Assembly: GCA_910587045.1 (NCBI GenBank)
Contig: CAJULG010000001.1
Location: forward strand, 436,116-500,115
DNA: 64,000 nt
DNA from: an uncultured Lachnospiraceae bacterium
GTDB lineage: Bacteria > Bacillota > Clostridia > Lachnospirales > Lachnospiraceae
Direction: 5' to 3'
Positions 46,660-54,887 of the stretch are shown piece after piece. Under the pieces are notes generated by a model. The model worked only from the letters and a program-made list of their open reading frames with translations. It searched no databases and was not told the DNA's origin. How positions within the stretch are numbered: position 1 is the stretch's first letter; each line of letters begins with the position of its first letter. The position numbers were made by a program, and so were the translations under genes.

Positions 46660-48111
46660 TTACTCTACACTATAGTTTGGAGCCTCCTTGGTAATCTGGA
46701 TATCATGCGGATGACTTTCTTTGAGCGAGGCGGAAGTGATCTTCACAAACCTTGCCTTTTCGTGTAGTTCATCAATATTTGCCGAACCGCAGTAACCCAT
46801 ACCGGCCCGCAGACCGCCTAATAACTGAAATACGGTATCCTCTACCGATCCCTTGTATGCAACACGTCCTTCCACGCCCTCCGGTACCAGCTTCTTTGCA
46901 TTGGCCTGGAAATAGCGGTCCTTGCTTCCATTCTCCATGGCAGAAATAGAACCCATGCCACGATATACCTTATACTTCCTGCCCTGATACAGTTCAAATT
47001 CTCCCGGGCTTTCATCCGTTCCGGCAAACAGACTTCCCATCATACAGACATCCGCACCGGCCGCCAGAGCCTTCGTGATATCGCCGGAGTATTTGATACC
47101 ACCGTCTGCAATGATCGGAATATTATACTTCTGTGATACAGAATAAGCATCCATAATGGCTGTCATCTGCGGAACACCGATTCCCGCAACCACCCGTGTA
47201 GTACAGATGGAACCAGGCCCGATACCAATCTTTATCGCATCTGCTCCGGCTTTGATCAGATCTTCCGTTCCCTGTGCGGTCGCCACATTTCCGGCGATCA
47301 CCTGAAGATCCGGATATGCCTCCTTGACAATTCTCAGAGTCTTCAACACATTGGCAGACTGACCGTGCGCGGAATCAATGACGATAACGTCTACCTTCGC
47401 CTTTACCAGTTCACTGACACGGTCTAATATATCCGGCGTTACACCTACCGCTGCACCGCAAAGCAGCCGCCCCTGGGAATCCTTCGCAGAATTCGGATAT
47501 TTGATCTGCTTTTCAATATCCTTGATCGTGATCAATCCTTTCAGGTTGAAATCTGCATCCACGATCGGCAGCTTTTCCTTCCTGGCCTGTCCCAGTATCC
47601 GCTTTGCCTCTTCTAAGGTGATTCCCTCTCTGGCCGTCACCAGACTCTCGCTGGTCATGGACTCCTTGATCTTTTTGGAATAATCGGTCTCAAATTTCAG
47701 ATCCCGATTGGTTAAGATACCAACTAATTTACCATTCTCTGTGATCGGAACACCGGAAATCCGGAATTTTGCCATTAATTTATCCGCATCATCCAACGTA
47801 TGCTCCGGAGAAAGTGAAAATGGATCCGTAATAACTCCGTTCTCTGAACGTTTTACCTTATCTACCTCTTCTGCCTGCTGCTCGATCGTCATATTCTTGT
47901 GAATGATGCCAATACCACCCTGTCTTGCCATTGCGATCGCCATCCGATGCTCCGTTACCGTATCCATACCGGAACTCATCAACGGAATCTGTAATTTAAT
48001 CTTGTTCGTCAGCTTCGTTGAAAGTACTATGTCATTTGGAATCACTTCTGAATATTGCGGCACCAAAAGCACGTCGTCAAATGTAATTCCCTCGCCAACA
48101 ATCTTATTCAT
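46660..48111 (-). CDS. guaB: Inosine-5'-monophosphate dehydrogenase
   Basis: This enzyme oxidises IMP to XMP, the committed step to GMP. The 483-residue protein has the barrel start FDDVLLVPQYSEV, two CBS domains (about 93-200), the catalytic cysteine loop GIGPGSICTTRVV, and the flap region RGMGSISAM. It is the last gene of a unit that starts with nfnA, with 20 bp separating it from the membrane protein before it. Confidence 0.97.
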   Translation of the reverse strand: MNKIVGEGITFDDVLLVPQYSEVIPNDIVLSTKLTNKIKLQIPLMSSGMDTVTEHRMAIAMARQGGIGIIHKNMTIEQQAEEVDKVKRSENGVITDPFSLSPEHTLDDADKLMAKFRISGVPITENGKLVGILTNRDLKFETDYSKKIKESMTSESLVTAREGITLEEAKRILGQARKEKLPIVDADFNLKGLITIKDIEKQIKYPNSAKDSQGRLLCGAAVGVTPDILDRVSELVKAKVDVIVIDSAHGQSANVLKTLRIVKEAYPDLQVIAGNVATAQGTEDLIKAGADAIKIGIGPGSICTTRVVAGIGVPQMTAIMDAYSVSQKYNIPIIADGGIKYSGDITKALAAGADVCMMGSLFAGTDESPGEFELYQGRKYKVYRGMGSISAMENGSKDRYFQANAKKLVPEGVEGRVAYKGSVEDTVFQLLGGLRAGMGYCGSANIDELHEKARFVKITSASLKESHPHDIQITKEAPNYSVE

Positions 48112-48131
48112 GTCTCCATCCTCTCCTTCTT

Positions 48132-48641
48132 CTAATCTTCATAAACTTTGTCCGGAATCAGTCGTTTTAAATGCTTCATCATACTTTCAGTGGGTTCCAG
48201 CAGGATGAGTGTGCTTACTCCTTGTAAATCCAATACAAAACCATATACCCTATCCGTAGGCTCCATGGAAGTATAATCTGTAAAACGGAGCTGCGGGTTT
48301 CGTTGCGCTTCATTGGATAACCGTATGGAGTCTCCTGGCGCAATCAGACGGATATTGCTGGTATCAAAAGAAATCGCCTTTCTTCTGCGGCTGCGGTTCA
48401 GAACCTTGGCAACCTCAATCTCCTCATTTGCGATACAGTAGTCGTACTCCACATACCGTTCCCGGAAAAGCAGGATAAACAATATTATGGCCGCTATGCT
48501 AAACAGCAGGCAAAGCGGCAGAAAGAATGCTCCGATCAGACACAGAACTGCCAGTACTGCCGATGTCCACATGGCCGCCTTCTTTTTCATATTCGGCTTT
48601 GCCACAACTCCTTTTTCTCCATAAAAATCCTTTACTACCAT
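48132..48641 (-). CDS. Two-helix membrane protein of unknown function
   Basis: The 169-residue product has two adjacent hydrophobic segments (about 25-60) that form a hairpin in the membrane, followed by a C-terminal soluble domain with YDYCIANEEIEVAKVLNR and DTSNIRLIAPGD. This gives the overall look of a PH-like domain protein, but I do not assign a family. It lies 27 bp after nfnB and 20 bp before guaB, hence in the same operon. Confidence 0.75.
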   Translation of the reverse strand: MVVKDFYGEKGVVAKPNMKKKAAMWTSAVLAVLCLIGAFFLPLCLLFSIAAIILFILLFRERYVEYDYCIANEEIEVAKVLNRSRRRKAISFDTSNIRLIAPGDSIRLSNEAQRNPQLRFTDYTSMEPTDRVYGFVLDLQGVSTLILLEPTESMMKHLKRLIPDKVYED

Positions 48642-48668
48642 TCCTGTCCTCCATATACCTCTGATGTC

Positions 48669-50057
48669 TTATCCCTGCAGCTTCTCATCGATGGCTTTTG
48701 CCGCTTTCTTTCCGGCACCCATGGCCAGAATGACAGTTGCCGCTCCGGTAACCGTATCACCGCCTGCATAAACTCCTTCTTTACTGGTCTTCATGGTATC
48801 CTCATCTACAATGATACCGCCCCACTTCTGGGTATCCAGTCCTGGTGTGGTCTGACGGATCAATGGATTCGGACTCTGACCGATGGCAATAATTACAGTT
48901 TCTACCGGAATGATATAGTTGGAGCCCTCAACCGGAACCGGTGAACGCCTGCCGGAAGCATCCGGCTCTCCTAATTCCTGTCTGATCACTTCCATACCGG
49001 TTACCCATCCATCCTCACCATGGATTTCACAAGGATTATTCAGTAGTTTAAAGATAATTCCCTCTTCCTTGGCATGATGTACTTCCTCCTGACGGGCAGG
49101 CACTTCATCCTCTCCCCGGCGGTATACAATATATACATTCTCTGCACCTAACCGTTTTGCAGTTCTTGCAGCATCCATCGCTACATTACCGGCACCGACT
49201 ACCGCTACATTCTTTCCTACTTTGACCGGGGTTGGAGCTTCCGGGAACTTATAAGCCTTCATCAGATTCACTCTGGTCAGGAATTCATTGGCGGAATAAA
49301 CCCCCAGCAGATTCTCACCCGGAATATTCAGAAAACGTGGAAGACCTGCACCACTTCCTACAAAAACGGCCTCATATCCGTCTTCCATCAGATCATCAAT
49401 CGTAAGAGAACGTCCAACAATGACATTCGTTTCAATGGAAACGCCCAGTTTCTTTACATTCTCAATCTCCTTTGCCACCAGGTCCTTCGGCAGACGGAAT
49501 TCCGGAATACCATAACTTAACACGCCGCCTGCTTTATGTAAGGCTTCAAATATCGTTACCTCATAACCCTTTTTCGCAAGTTCTCCCGCACAGGTCAATC
49601 CGGAAGGCCCGCAGCCTACCACTGCAACCTTCTTACCGTTCTTTTCGATTGAGATCTCTGCCGGTACTGCATTGGCCATATGATAATCAGCAACAAACCG
49701 CTCCAGACGTCCGATCGCTACCGGTTCCCCCTTAATTCCACGAACACACTTGCCTTCGCACTGATTTTCCTGCGGGCATACCCGTCCGCAGATCGCCGGC
49801 AATGCATTCTCACTGGTAATAATATCATAAGCGGCTTCAAAATCGCCTTCTGCGACCTTTTCAATAAAGCCCGGAATCGGAACATTGACCGGACAGCCAT
49901 CCATACAAGGCTTCTTTGGACAATTCAGACAGCGGGTTGCTTCCTCCATTGCCATCTCCTTCGTATAACCAAGGGCAACCTCTTCAAAATTCTTATTCCG
50001 TACCTCTGGTGCCTGCTCCGGCATAGCAACCTTTGTCATACTCATATTCTTACCCAT
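48669..50057 (-). CDS. nfnB: NfnB: NADP-binding subunit of electron-bifurcating transhydrogenase
   Basis: The 462-residue protein is of the glutamate synthase small subunit type, with the N-terminal cysteine pattern CLNCPKKPCMDGCP for an iron-sulfur cluster, the first dinucleotide motif GCGPSGLTCAGELAKKG, the second GAGNVAMDAARTAKR, and the C-terminal GGDTVTGAATVILAMGAGK. On its own it would be called GltD-like; the NfnA partner ending two bases upstream makes NfnB the better call. NfnAB couples NADH and reduced ferredoxin to NADPH formation, which suits a fermenter with Bcd-EtfAB. Confidence 0.9.
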   Translation of the reverse strand: MGKNMSMTKVAMPEQAPEVRNKNFEEVALGYTKEMAMEEATRCLNCPKKPCMDGCPVNVPIPGFIEKVAEGDFEAAYDIITSENALPAICGRVCPQENQCEGKCVRGIKGEPVAIGRLERFVADYHMANAVPAEISIEKNGKKVAVVGCGPSGLTCAGELAKKGYEVTIFEALHKAGGVLSYGIPEFRLPKDLVAKEIENVKKLGVSIETNVIVGRSLTIDDLMEDGYEAVFVGSGAGLPRFLNIPGENLLGVYSANEFLTRVNLMKAYKFPEAPTPVKVGKNVAVVGAGNVAMDAARTAKRLGAENVYIVYRRGEDEVPARQEEVHHAKEEGIIFKLLNNPCEIHGEDGWVTGMEVIRQELGEPDASGRRSPVPVEGSNYIIPVETVIIAIGQSPNPLIRQTTPGLDTQKWGGIIVDEDTMKTSKEGVYAGGDTVTGAATVILAMGAGKKAAKAIDEKLQG

Positions 50058-50059
50058 GT

Positions 50060-50881
50060 CTATACACCTCTTCCTATCTTACAGTTATGTTCTTCTTCCT
50101 GAAACATTGTCTGACGCTTCATACATTCATCAAAATCAACCTCAAATCCGTCAAAATCCGGTCCGTCCACACAGGCGAACCTGGTTTTTCCGCCAACACT
50201 GACACGACAGCCGCCACACATTCCGGTTCCGTCGATCATGATCGGATTCAGGGAAACGCTGGTCGGAATATTCAACGGCTGTGTTACCTTTACCACATTC
50301 TTCATCATAATCAATGGCCCGATCGCGATCACTTCATCAATCTTTTCTCCCTGCTCGATCAGATCCGTAAGCACATTGGTGACAAATCCCTTCGTTCCAA
50401 GACTTCCATCATCCGTTGCAATATACACATGGTCACAGAATTCTTCGAATTTATCCTTTAATATAACGAATTCCGCACTCCGTCCACCAATAATGACGTC
50501 TACCGTTACACCCATTTCATGGAGCTTACGCAACTGCGGATACAGTGGAGCCGCACCAACACCGCCGGCAACACCGACTACACGTCCTACCTTATGAAGC
50601 GGCGCTGGCTGTCCTAACGGACCCACAAAATCCACTACAGAGTCGCCAGCCTTTAATTGACTCAATAATTCTGTAGAATAGCCAACCACCTGGTAAATGA
50701 TCGTTACAGTCTCTGCCTCTCTGTCATAATCAGCGATCGTTAGCGGAATCCTCTCTCCGTCTTCATCCACACGAATAATGATGAACTGCCCTGCCTCGCA
50801 CTTTCTGGCCACATATGGAGCATGGATCACCATCAGCTCGACAGCGTTATTCAACACTTCCTTACTTACAATCTTGTACAT
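50060..50881 (-). CDS. nfnA: NfnA: ferredoxin-NADP reductase-like subunit of Nfn
   Basis: The 273-residue protein has an FAD domain (GEKRIP-like region reading EDGERIPLTIADYD), an NAD-binding domain with GVAGGVGAAPLYPQ, and the C-terminal 2Fe-2S cysteine cluster MCGGCRVSVGGKTRFACVDG, in which the last cysteine closes the site. It is first in the operon and 2 bp from nfnB. Family members were once called sulfide dehydrogenase subunits. Confidence 0.9.
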   Translation of the reverse strand: MYKIVSKEVLNNAVELMVIHAPYVARKCEAGQFIIIRVDEDGERIPLTIADYDREAETVTIIYQVVGYSTELLSQLKAGDSVVDFVGPLGQPAPLHKVGRVVGVAGGVGAAPLYPQLRKLHEMGVTVDVIIGGRSAEFVILKDKFEEFCDHVYIATDDGSLGTKGFVTNVLTDLIEQGEKIDEVIAIGPLIMMKNVVKVTQPLNIPTSVSLNPIMIDGTGMCGGCRVSVGGKTRFACVDGPDFDGFEVDFDECMKRQTMFQEEEHNCKIGRGV

Positions 50882-50941
50882 TGTTAAAACCTACTTTCTT
50901 TTAATCTTGAGATATTGCTATGCGTAAGTACATATGCCAAT

Positions 50942-50969
50942 ATTCTAACATCATTCTTCTAAAATTCAA
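50942..50969 (-). promoter_or_regulatory. Promoter of nfnA-nfnB-guaB operon
   Basis: TTGAAT (50964-50969) is 16 bp from TAGAAT (50942-50947) on the minus strand, about 60 bp before nfnA. Confidence 0.45.
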
Positions 50970-51043
50970 AGACCTTTTTCTGCATATTTCAAAGTTTGCT
51001 TTCTTCCAGATCCCTTTTTTCCGGTTGTTCAGGCTTCCTGTAT

Positions 51044-51847
51044 TTATTTTTCAGCAGTTCCGGCCTGTCTTCCAATTAGTGCCAGTCTTCCTTCCTCATG
51101 CCAACTGTCGCAGGTAGAGAGTGTGATCAACTGATCCCCATATTCTGCCTCTACACCGGTTTCATAAAGAGCGTTATCCTTCACCTGCTGAACAAAGGCA
51201 TCAAATTCTCCTTCATCCTCTGCATCAAAAAAATAGAAGTATTCAAACTGTCCCTGGGGCACATCCGAGACCCAGGACTGCACCACACCAAGGATTTCAA
51301 AGGTCTCTACCGATTCCCGGGTAATAAAGGTAAAGGTGGGATGCGCTTGAAAAAATGCCTCATCCCGATAATATTTTAGTGTTCCAAACATGGAACCGTC
51401 ATTCATATTATGTCCATAGATCAACCAGTTATCGGTTACAGGGTCCTGGATCGAGCAGGCTTTGTCCATAAATAAGGTGCCGGCAAATTTATCATTTCCA
51501 TAAAAATCCTTATATAAATATTCCCAATATCCGTTCCCGTCCTGTTCACTCTGCACCACGGGCCCGTCAATCTTCGTATCTGCCAGATACAGCCAGCCGA
51601 TATAATCCGGATTCGCATCAGCATATTCATCATATTGGTGCAGAATATCCTCTAACAACCGATTCTGCAAAGCCTCGTATGTAATTCTCTGTTCCCGGAT
51701 ATTGACTGCTATGATCTGTTCCTGCGACCGCACACCTGTCACCGGTTTTCCCCTGTCCGTTCGAGAAACAGACTGACAGGATGCACATACACCGATTCCT
51801 CCTGCACACAGTATGCATATTACAAGTTTCTTCACGATCTGATGCAT
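51044..51847 (-). CDS. Class B sortase
   Basis: This membrane-tethered transpeptidase joins surface proteins to the cell wall. The protein is about 267 residues. It has an N-terminal hydrophobic anchor (about 8-25), a helical stalk, then the sortase barrel with NPDYIGWLYLADTKIDGPVVQ, the catalytic histidine in IYGHNMNDG, the cysteine in ITLSTCDSW and the arginine in EGRLALIGR. The order and spacing, including the long helix before the final strands, fit class B. A cysteine follows the hydrophobic stretch (VCASC), so a lipoprotein-like processing cannot be excluded. An upstream GTG is an alternative start. It is third in the thyA-folA unit. Confidence 0.9.
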   Translation of the reverse strand: MHQIVKKLVICILCAGGIGVCASCQSVSRTDRGKPVTGVRSQEQIIAVNIREQRITYEALQNRLLEDILHQYDEYADANPDYIGWLYLADTKIDGPVVQSEQDGNGYWEYLYKDFYGNDKFAGTLFMDKACSIQDPVTDNWLIYGHNMNDGSMFGTLKYYRDEAFFQAHPTFTFITRESVETFEILGVVQSWVSDVPQGQFEYFYFFDAEDEGEFDAFVQQVKDNALYETGVEAEYGDQLITLSTCDSWHEEGRLALIGRQAGTAEK

Positions 51848-51878
51848 CACCCTACCACATCCTTCCAGACTGCAGATT

Positions 51879-52391
51879 CTATTCTCCTTCTAACGCCTTT
51901 GGGGAAGGATTCTCATATTTACAGAAGTTGAATTCCAGATCAAAATAGGTATTCTCCTCTCCTTCCTCTGTCAACTTCCATTCCGGCAGTTCATCCAGAT
52001 TCGGAAAATACGTATCCGCCGCATAGCGGTAATCAATCTTTGTCACATAAACGGTACTGCAATAGGGGAGCATCATCCTGTAAACATCTCCTCCGCCTAT
52101 GATAAAGATTTCCTCCGATGCATAATTCTTAAGCACTGCCAGCAGTTCTTCCTGTGTGTGTACGACCTGTGCGCCCTTGATCTTAAAAGCGGGATTCCGG
52201 GATAATACGATATTCGTTCTTCCCTGTAGCGGCAGTCCGTTTGGAAATGTTGCCAGGGTCTTTCGCCCCAGGACTACCACATGTCCCATGGTGATCTCTC
52301 GAAACCGCTTCTGATCCATTGGAATCCGAACCAGAAGACTCCCTTTATTGCCAATAGCCCAATGATTATCGACTGCTACGATTGCATTCAT
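51879..52391 (-). CDS. folA: Dihydrofolate reductase
   Basis: This enzyme regenerates tetrahydrofolate used by thymidylate synthase. The 170-residue protein begins MNAIVAVDNHWAIGNKG, with the MGHVVVLGRKT NADPH-binding region and the IFIIGGGDVYR motif. The start at 52389-52391 is set by GAGGAG. It follows thyA by 43 bp, the usual pairing. Confidence 0.95.
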   Translation of the reverse strand: MNAIVAVDNHWAIGNKGSLLVRIPMDQKRFREITMGHVVVLGRKTLATFPNGLPLQGRTNIVLSRNPAFKIKGAQVVHTQEELLAVLKNYASEEIFIIGGGDVYRMMLPYCSTVYVTKIDYRYAADTYFPNLDELPEWKLTEEGEENTYFDLEFNFCKYENPSPKALEGE

Positions 52392-52434
52392 ATTCTTACT
52401 CCTCACTTCTGTTTTCTCTAAATGGCGGGCCAGG

Positions 52435-53265
52435 TCAGATTGCGATCGGTATGTTTTTGATCTGAGGCCCGGCCTGGTAATCCTCTAATGTAAAATCGTC
52501 CGTTGTGAATTCATAAAAGTCATGTATATCCGGATTCAGGGTAAATTTAGGTGCCGGATATACCGGACGGGCAATCAGCTCTTTGATGATATCAATATGC
52601 CGGTCATAAATATGTGCATCTGCGATTACATGAACCAGTTCGCCCGGTTGTAATCCTGCAACCTGCGCAAGCATATGAACCAGAACTGCATATTGTACCA
52701 CATTCCAGTTATTCGCAGCTAAAACATCCTGTGAACGCTGATTCAGAATTGCATTCAGTCTTCCATCCGTAACATTAAAAGTCATACTGTATGCGCAGGG
52801 ATACAGATTCATTTCGTGCAGATCCTGATGCACATAAAGATTTGTCATGATTCTTCTGCTGTAAGGATTATGCTTCAGATCATAGATCACCCGATCCACC
52901 TGATCCATCCATCCTTCTTTATATTGATGCTTTACGCCAAGCTGATAGCCATAAGCCTTACCGATCGAACCATCCTCATCTGCCCATTCATCCCATATAT
53001 GACTGTTCAGATCATGAATGTTATTGGACTTTTTCTGCCAGATCCACAGCATTTCGTCCACAGCGGACTTCACATAGGTTTTACGCAAAGTCAGTGCCGG
53101 AAATTCTTCAGCCAGGTCATAGCGGTTTACGATACCAAAGCGCTTTATCGTATAGGCAGAAGTACCATCTTCCCATTTCGGACGAACCTTTTCTCCCTCT
53201 GTACTATAGCCATTCTCGATAATATCCTTACACATTTTAATAAATAAATCATCTGCCAGACTCAT
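52435..53265 (-). CDS. thyA: Thymidylate synthase
   Basis: This enzyme methylates dUMP to dTMP using methylene-tetrahydrofolate. The 276-residue protein has the nucleophile Cys157 (NLYPCAYSM), the arginine region PYSRRIMTN, the QRSQDVLAANNWN segment, and ADAHIYDRHID. It heads the thyA-folA-sortase unit and is separated from the upstream regulator by a terminator. Confidence 0.97.
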   Translation of the reverse strand: MSLADDLFIKMCKDIIENGYSTEGEKVRPKWEDGTSAYTIKRFGIVNRYDLAEEFPALTLRKTYVKSAVDEMLWIWQKKSNNIHDLNSHIWDEWADEDGSIGKAYGYQLGVKHQYKEGWMDQVDRVIYDLKHNPYSRRIMTNLYVHQDLHEMNLYPCAYSMTFNVTDGRLNAILNQRSQDVLAANNWNVVQYAVLVHMLAQVAGLQPGELVHVIADAHIYDRHIDIIKELIARPVYPAPKFTLNPDIHDFYEFTTDDFTLEDYQAGPQIKNIPIAI

Positions 53266-53312
53266 ACCATTTCCCTTTCTTATATAATTTCTTATCTCCT
53301 GTGTATGGAAAA

Positions 53313-53340
53313 AGCTGTTGCAGACCAGACCACAACAGCT
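53313..53340 (-). terminator. Terminator of the HExxH/regulator pair
   Basis: A perfect 8-bp stem (AGCTGTTG/CAACAGCT) with a 12-nt loop is followed on the minus strand by TTTTCC. It begins 9 bp after the stop of the 53,350 gene. Confidence 0.75.
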
Positions 53341-53349
53341 CTTTCTTCG

Positions 53350-54162
53350 TTAACGAATCAACGTTGCAAAAAACTCATCTTTATATCGCTCCGCTTCCTC
53401 TTCCTTTATCGTAGCCAGCATTTCCAGCTTCGGCATGGTATCCCGCATTGCCTGGATCATGGCCGGATGAATCGCTTCAAGCGGAAACAGGTTGACCACA
53501 TCACTCCCGTATATCTTAGCATCATAGGCTTCTGTCAAAGTCGTTACACCCATTCCACAGAATACATCCCGATCCTTACAAAAAGAACCGACTTCCTTTT
53601 CAACAAAATTCGTAAATATGAATCGTGCACCACTGTCAACAGCCAGACTTGCTTCTTCTTTACTGGAGATATCAGCAGCGCCAATAAACAGATCCGGATA
53701 GTCTTCTGTTAACTCACCGAAAATCTTTGCAGCATCCGGTACCGTAAAGGATAGTGCAAATCCATCGCCGCCTCTCTGAATCACCTTCTTACATTCGTTT
53801 AATGCGGAACGATAGGTCTTGCCAATGATATATGGAATCTCCATACCCTGCAGCCCTTTTCGTACCTCCTCTTTCTGAACACTGTTGCAACGCATCTTTT
53901 TAGCATCCGGAAGCGTTTTATAATTATCCAATACAGTATCGGTCAACTGCATATAGACCAATAATCGCCGAATGTATTCATCATATTTTCCTGCATTATG
54001 AATGTCTCCCCTCAAAAATGCATCTAAAGTTGGTCGTGAAATGTTCATTGCCTGTGACAACGTAACCTTCGTACACTTTCGATCCTTCATAATCGCCTCA
54101 ATGTTACTTCCAATCCTCTTTCGATCCATGAATAAATATTCGTACTGCACCGTCTTACTCAT
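53350..54162 (-). CDS. HTH protein fused to inactive KDPG-aldolase-like domain
   Basis: Residues 1-75 contain a Cro/CI-like helix-turn-helix (VTLSQAMNISRPTLDAFLRG, about 33-52). Residues 105-250 match the pattern of the KDPG/KHG aldolase (Eda) barrel: DYPDLFIGAADISSKEEA aligns with the FPDLLIGAGTV strand region, FIFTNFVEKEV with the following strand, and VVNLFPLEAIHP with VVKLFPAE. In true aldolases that lysine forms the Schiff base with substrate; here it is Asn224, and the EVTLRT motif with the catalytic glutamate is also lost (FALSFTV). It is therefore likely a sensor rather than an enzyme. It lies 11 bp after the HExxH gene. Domain identities are inferred from motifs. Confidence 0.7.
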   Translation of the reverse strand: MSKTVQYEYLFMDRKRIGSNIEAIMKDRKCTKVTLSQAMNISRPTLDAFLRGDIHNAGKYDEYIRRLLVYMQLTDTVLDNYKTLPDAKKMRCNSVQKEEVRKGLQGMEIPYIIGKTYRSALNECKKVIQRGGDGFALSFTVPDAAKIFGELTEDYPDLFIGAADISSKEEASLAVDSGARFIFTNFVEKEVGSFCKDRDVFCGMGVTTLTEAYDAKIYGSDVVNLFPLEAIHPAMIQAMRDTMPKLEMLATIKEEEAERYKDEFFATLIR

Positions 54163-54173
54163 CCTTTCTTTCC

Positions 54174-54641
54174 TTATACTGCTTCATCTACATGTTGTCC
54201 TGTGAGAAAACTACCTTCGATAATCTTTCTTCCATTATCATATGGGTTCTCCTTGGAGTACTGAATCGTCGTATTCGTAGTTCCACCTGCTACATAGCTT
54301 CTGCCGCATTCCGGACAGGTCGCAACCTTCATGGATACAGTTGCCGAGATCAATCTGGCATCTTTTCCTGAAGATTTCTGTCTTGCATTCGCAACGTGCT
54401 CCTGCTCATGAGACATAACCCTTGCAAAGGATTGTTCCGGCGAAATATGTCCTGGTGCTTTAAAAGAAACATCTGCCTCATCGGAACCGTCAACATATTT
54501 CCGGTTCTTACAGGTCTGACATTCCACAGGTCTTACTTTCGCGGAACCTTCTACATCATTCTTTGTATTAATTGGAGTAACATAATAAGTGTTGCTAACA
54601 GGTACTATATATCGATTACTCATATTCACACTACCTGGCAT
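54174..54641 (-). CDS. SprA-like protein with HExxH motif and two CxxC pairs
   Basis: The 155-residue product has C41-x2-C44 and C109-x2-C112, which could make a split zinc ribbon, and a metallopeptidase-like HEQEH at residues 78-82 followed by VANARQ. The pattern resembles the SprA-related putative metalloprotease family, whose activity is not proven. The start at 54639-54641 was chosen because a G6 ribosome site lies six bases upstream; ATGs at 54645 and 54615 are also in frame. It precedes the HTH/aldolase-like regulator by 11 bp and has a good promoter. Confidence 0.7.
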   Translation of the reverse strand: MPGSVNMSNRYIVPVSNTYYVTPINTKNDVEGSAKVRPVECQTCKNRKYVDGSDEADVSFKAPGHISPEQSFARVMSHEQEHVANARQKSSGKDARLISATVSMKVATCPECGRSYVAGGTTNTTIQYSKENPYDNGRKIIEGSFLTGQHVDEAV

Positions 54642-54699
54642 AAACATCCCCCCGCTAACACAACCTCAATCCAGCTTATCGCATGAAATGTTAATTTAT

Positions 54700-54728
54700 A
54701 TTATACAAGTATCTGACAAAAATAACAA
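54700..54728 (-). promoter_or_regulatory. Promoter of the HExxH/regulator pair
   Basis: TTGTTA (54723-54728) is 17 bp from a perfect TATAAT (54700-54705) on the minus strand. Confidence 0.6.
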
Positions 54729-54763
54729 GTACAAAAAGCACTTTTTTAAGAATATATTGCTTA

Positions 54764-54881
54764 AGCGACTCTTACTTATCTCGCTCTGCTCGATTTTCGT
54801 TGCACTCATATATATGACAAGAAGGAGCCTCTTGTCTGCGAGCAGACCGAGTCTCCTTCTTTGTCATATGCATGAGTCGCT
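54764..54881 (-). ncRNA. Structured element downstream of groEL
   Basis: Read on the minus strand, an outer stem AGCGACTC/GAGTCGCT (54874-54881 with 54764-54771) encloses a long hairpin (ATATGACAAAGAAGGAG paired with CTCCTTCTTGTCATAT, one bulge) capped by GTCTG-CTCG-CAGAC, then the string GAGTGCAACGAA and a small third hairpin. The same order of parts occurs in the repeats at 57,017-57,524. It begins 6 bp after the groEL stop and could end or stabilise that message, although there is no strong T tract. Confidence 0.55.
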
Positions 54882-54887
54882 ATGCGT

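Noticed and set aside
48669..50057. Glutamate synthase small subunit (gltD)
   Set aside because: The fold is the same, but no large subunit is present and an NfnA gene ends two bases upstream, which fits NfnAB.
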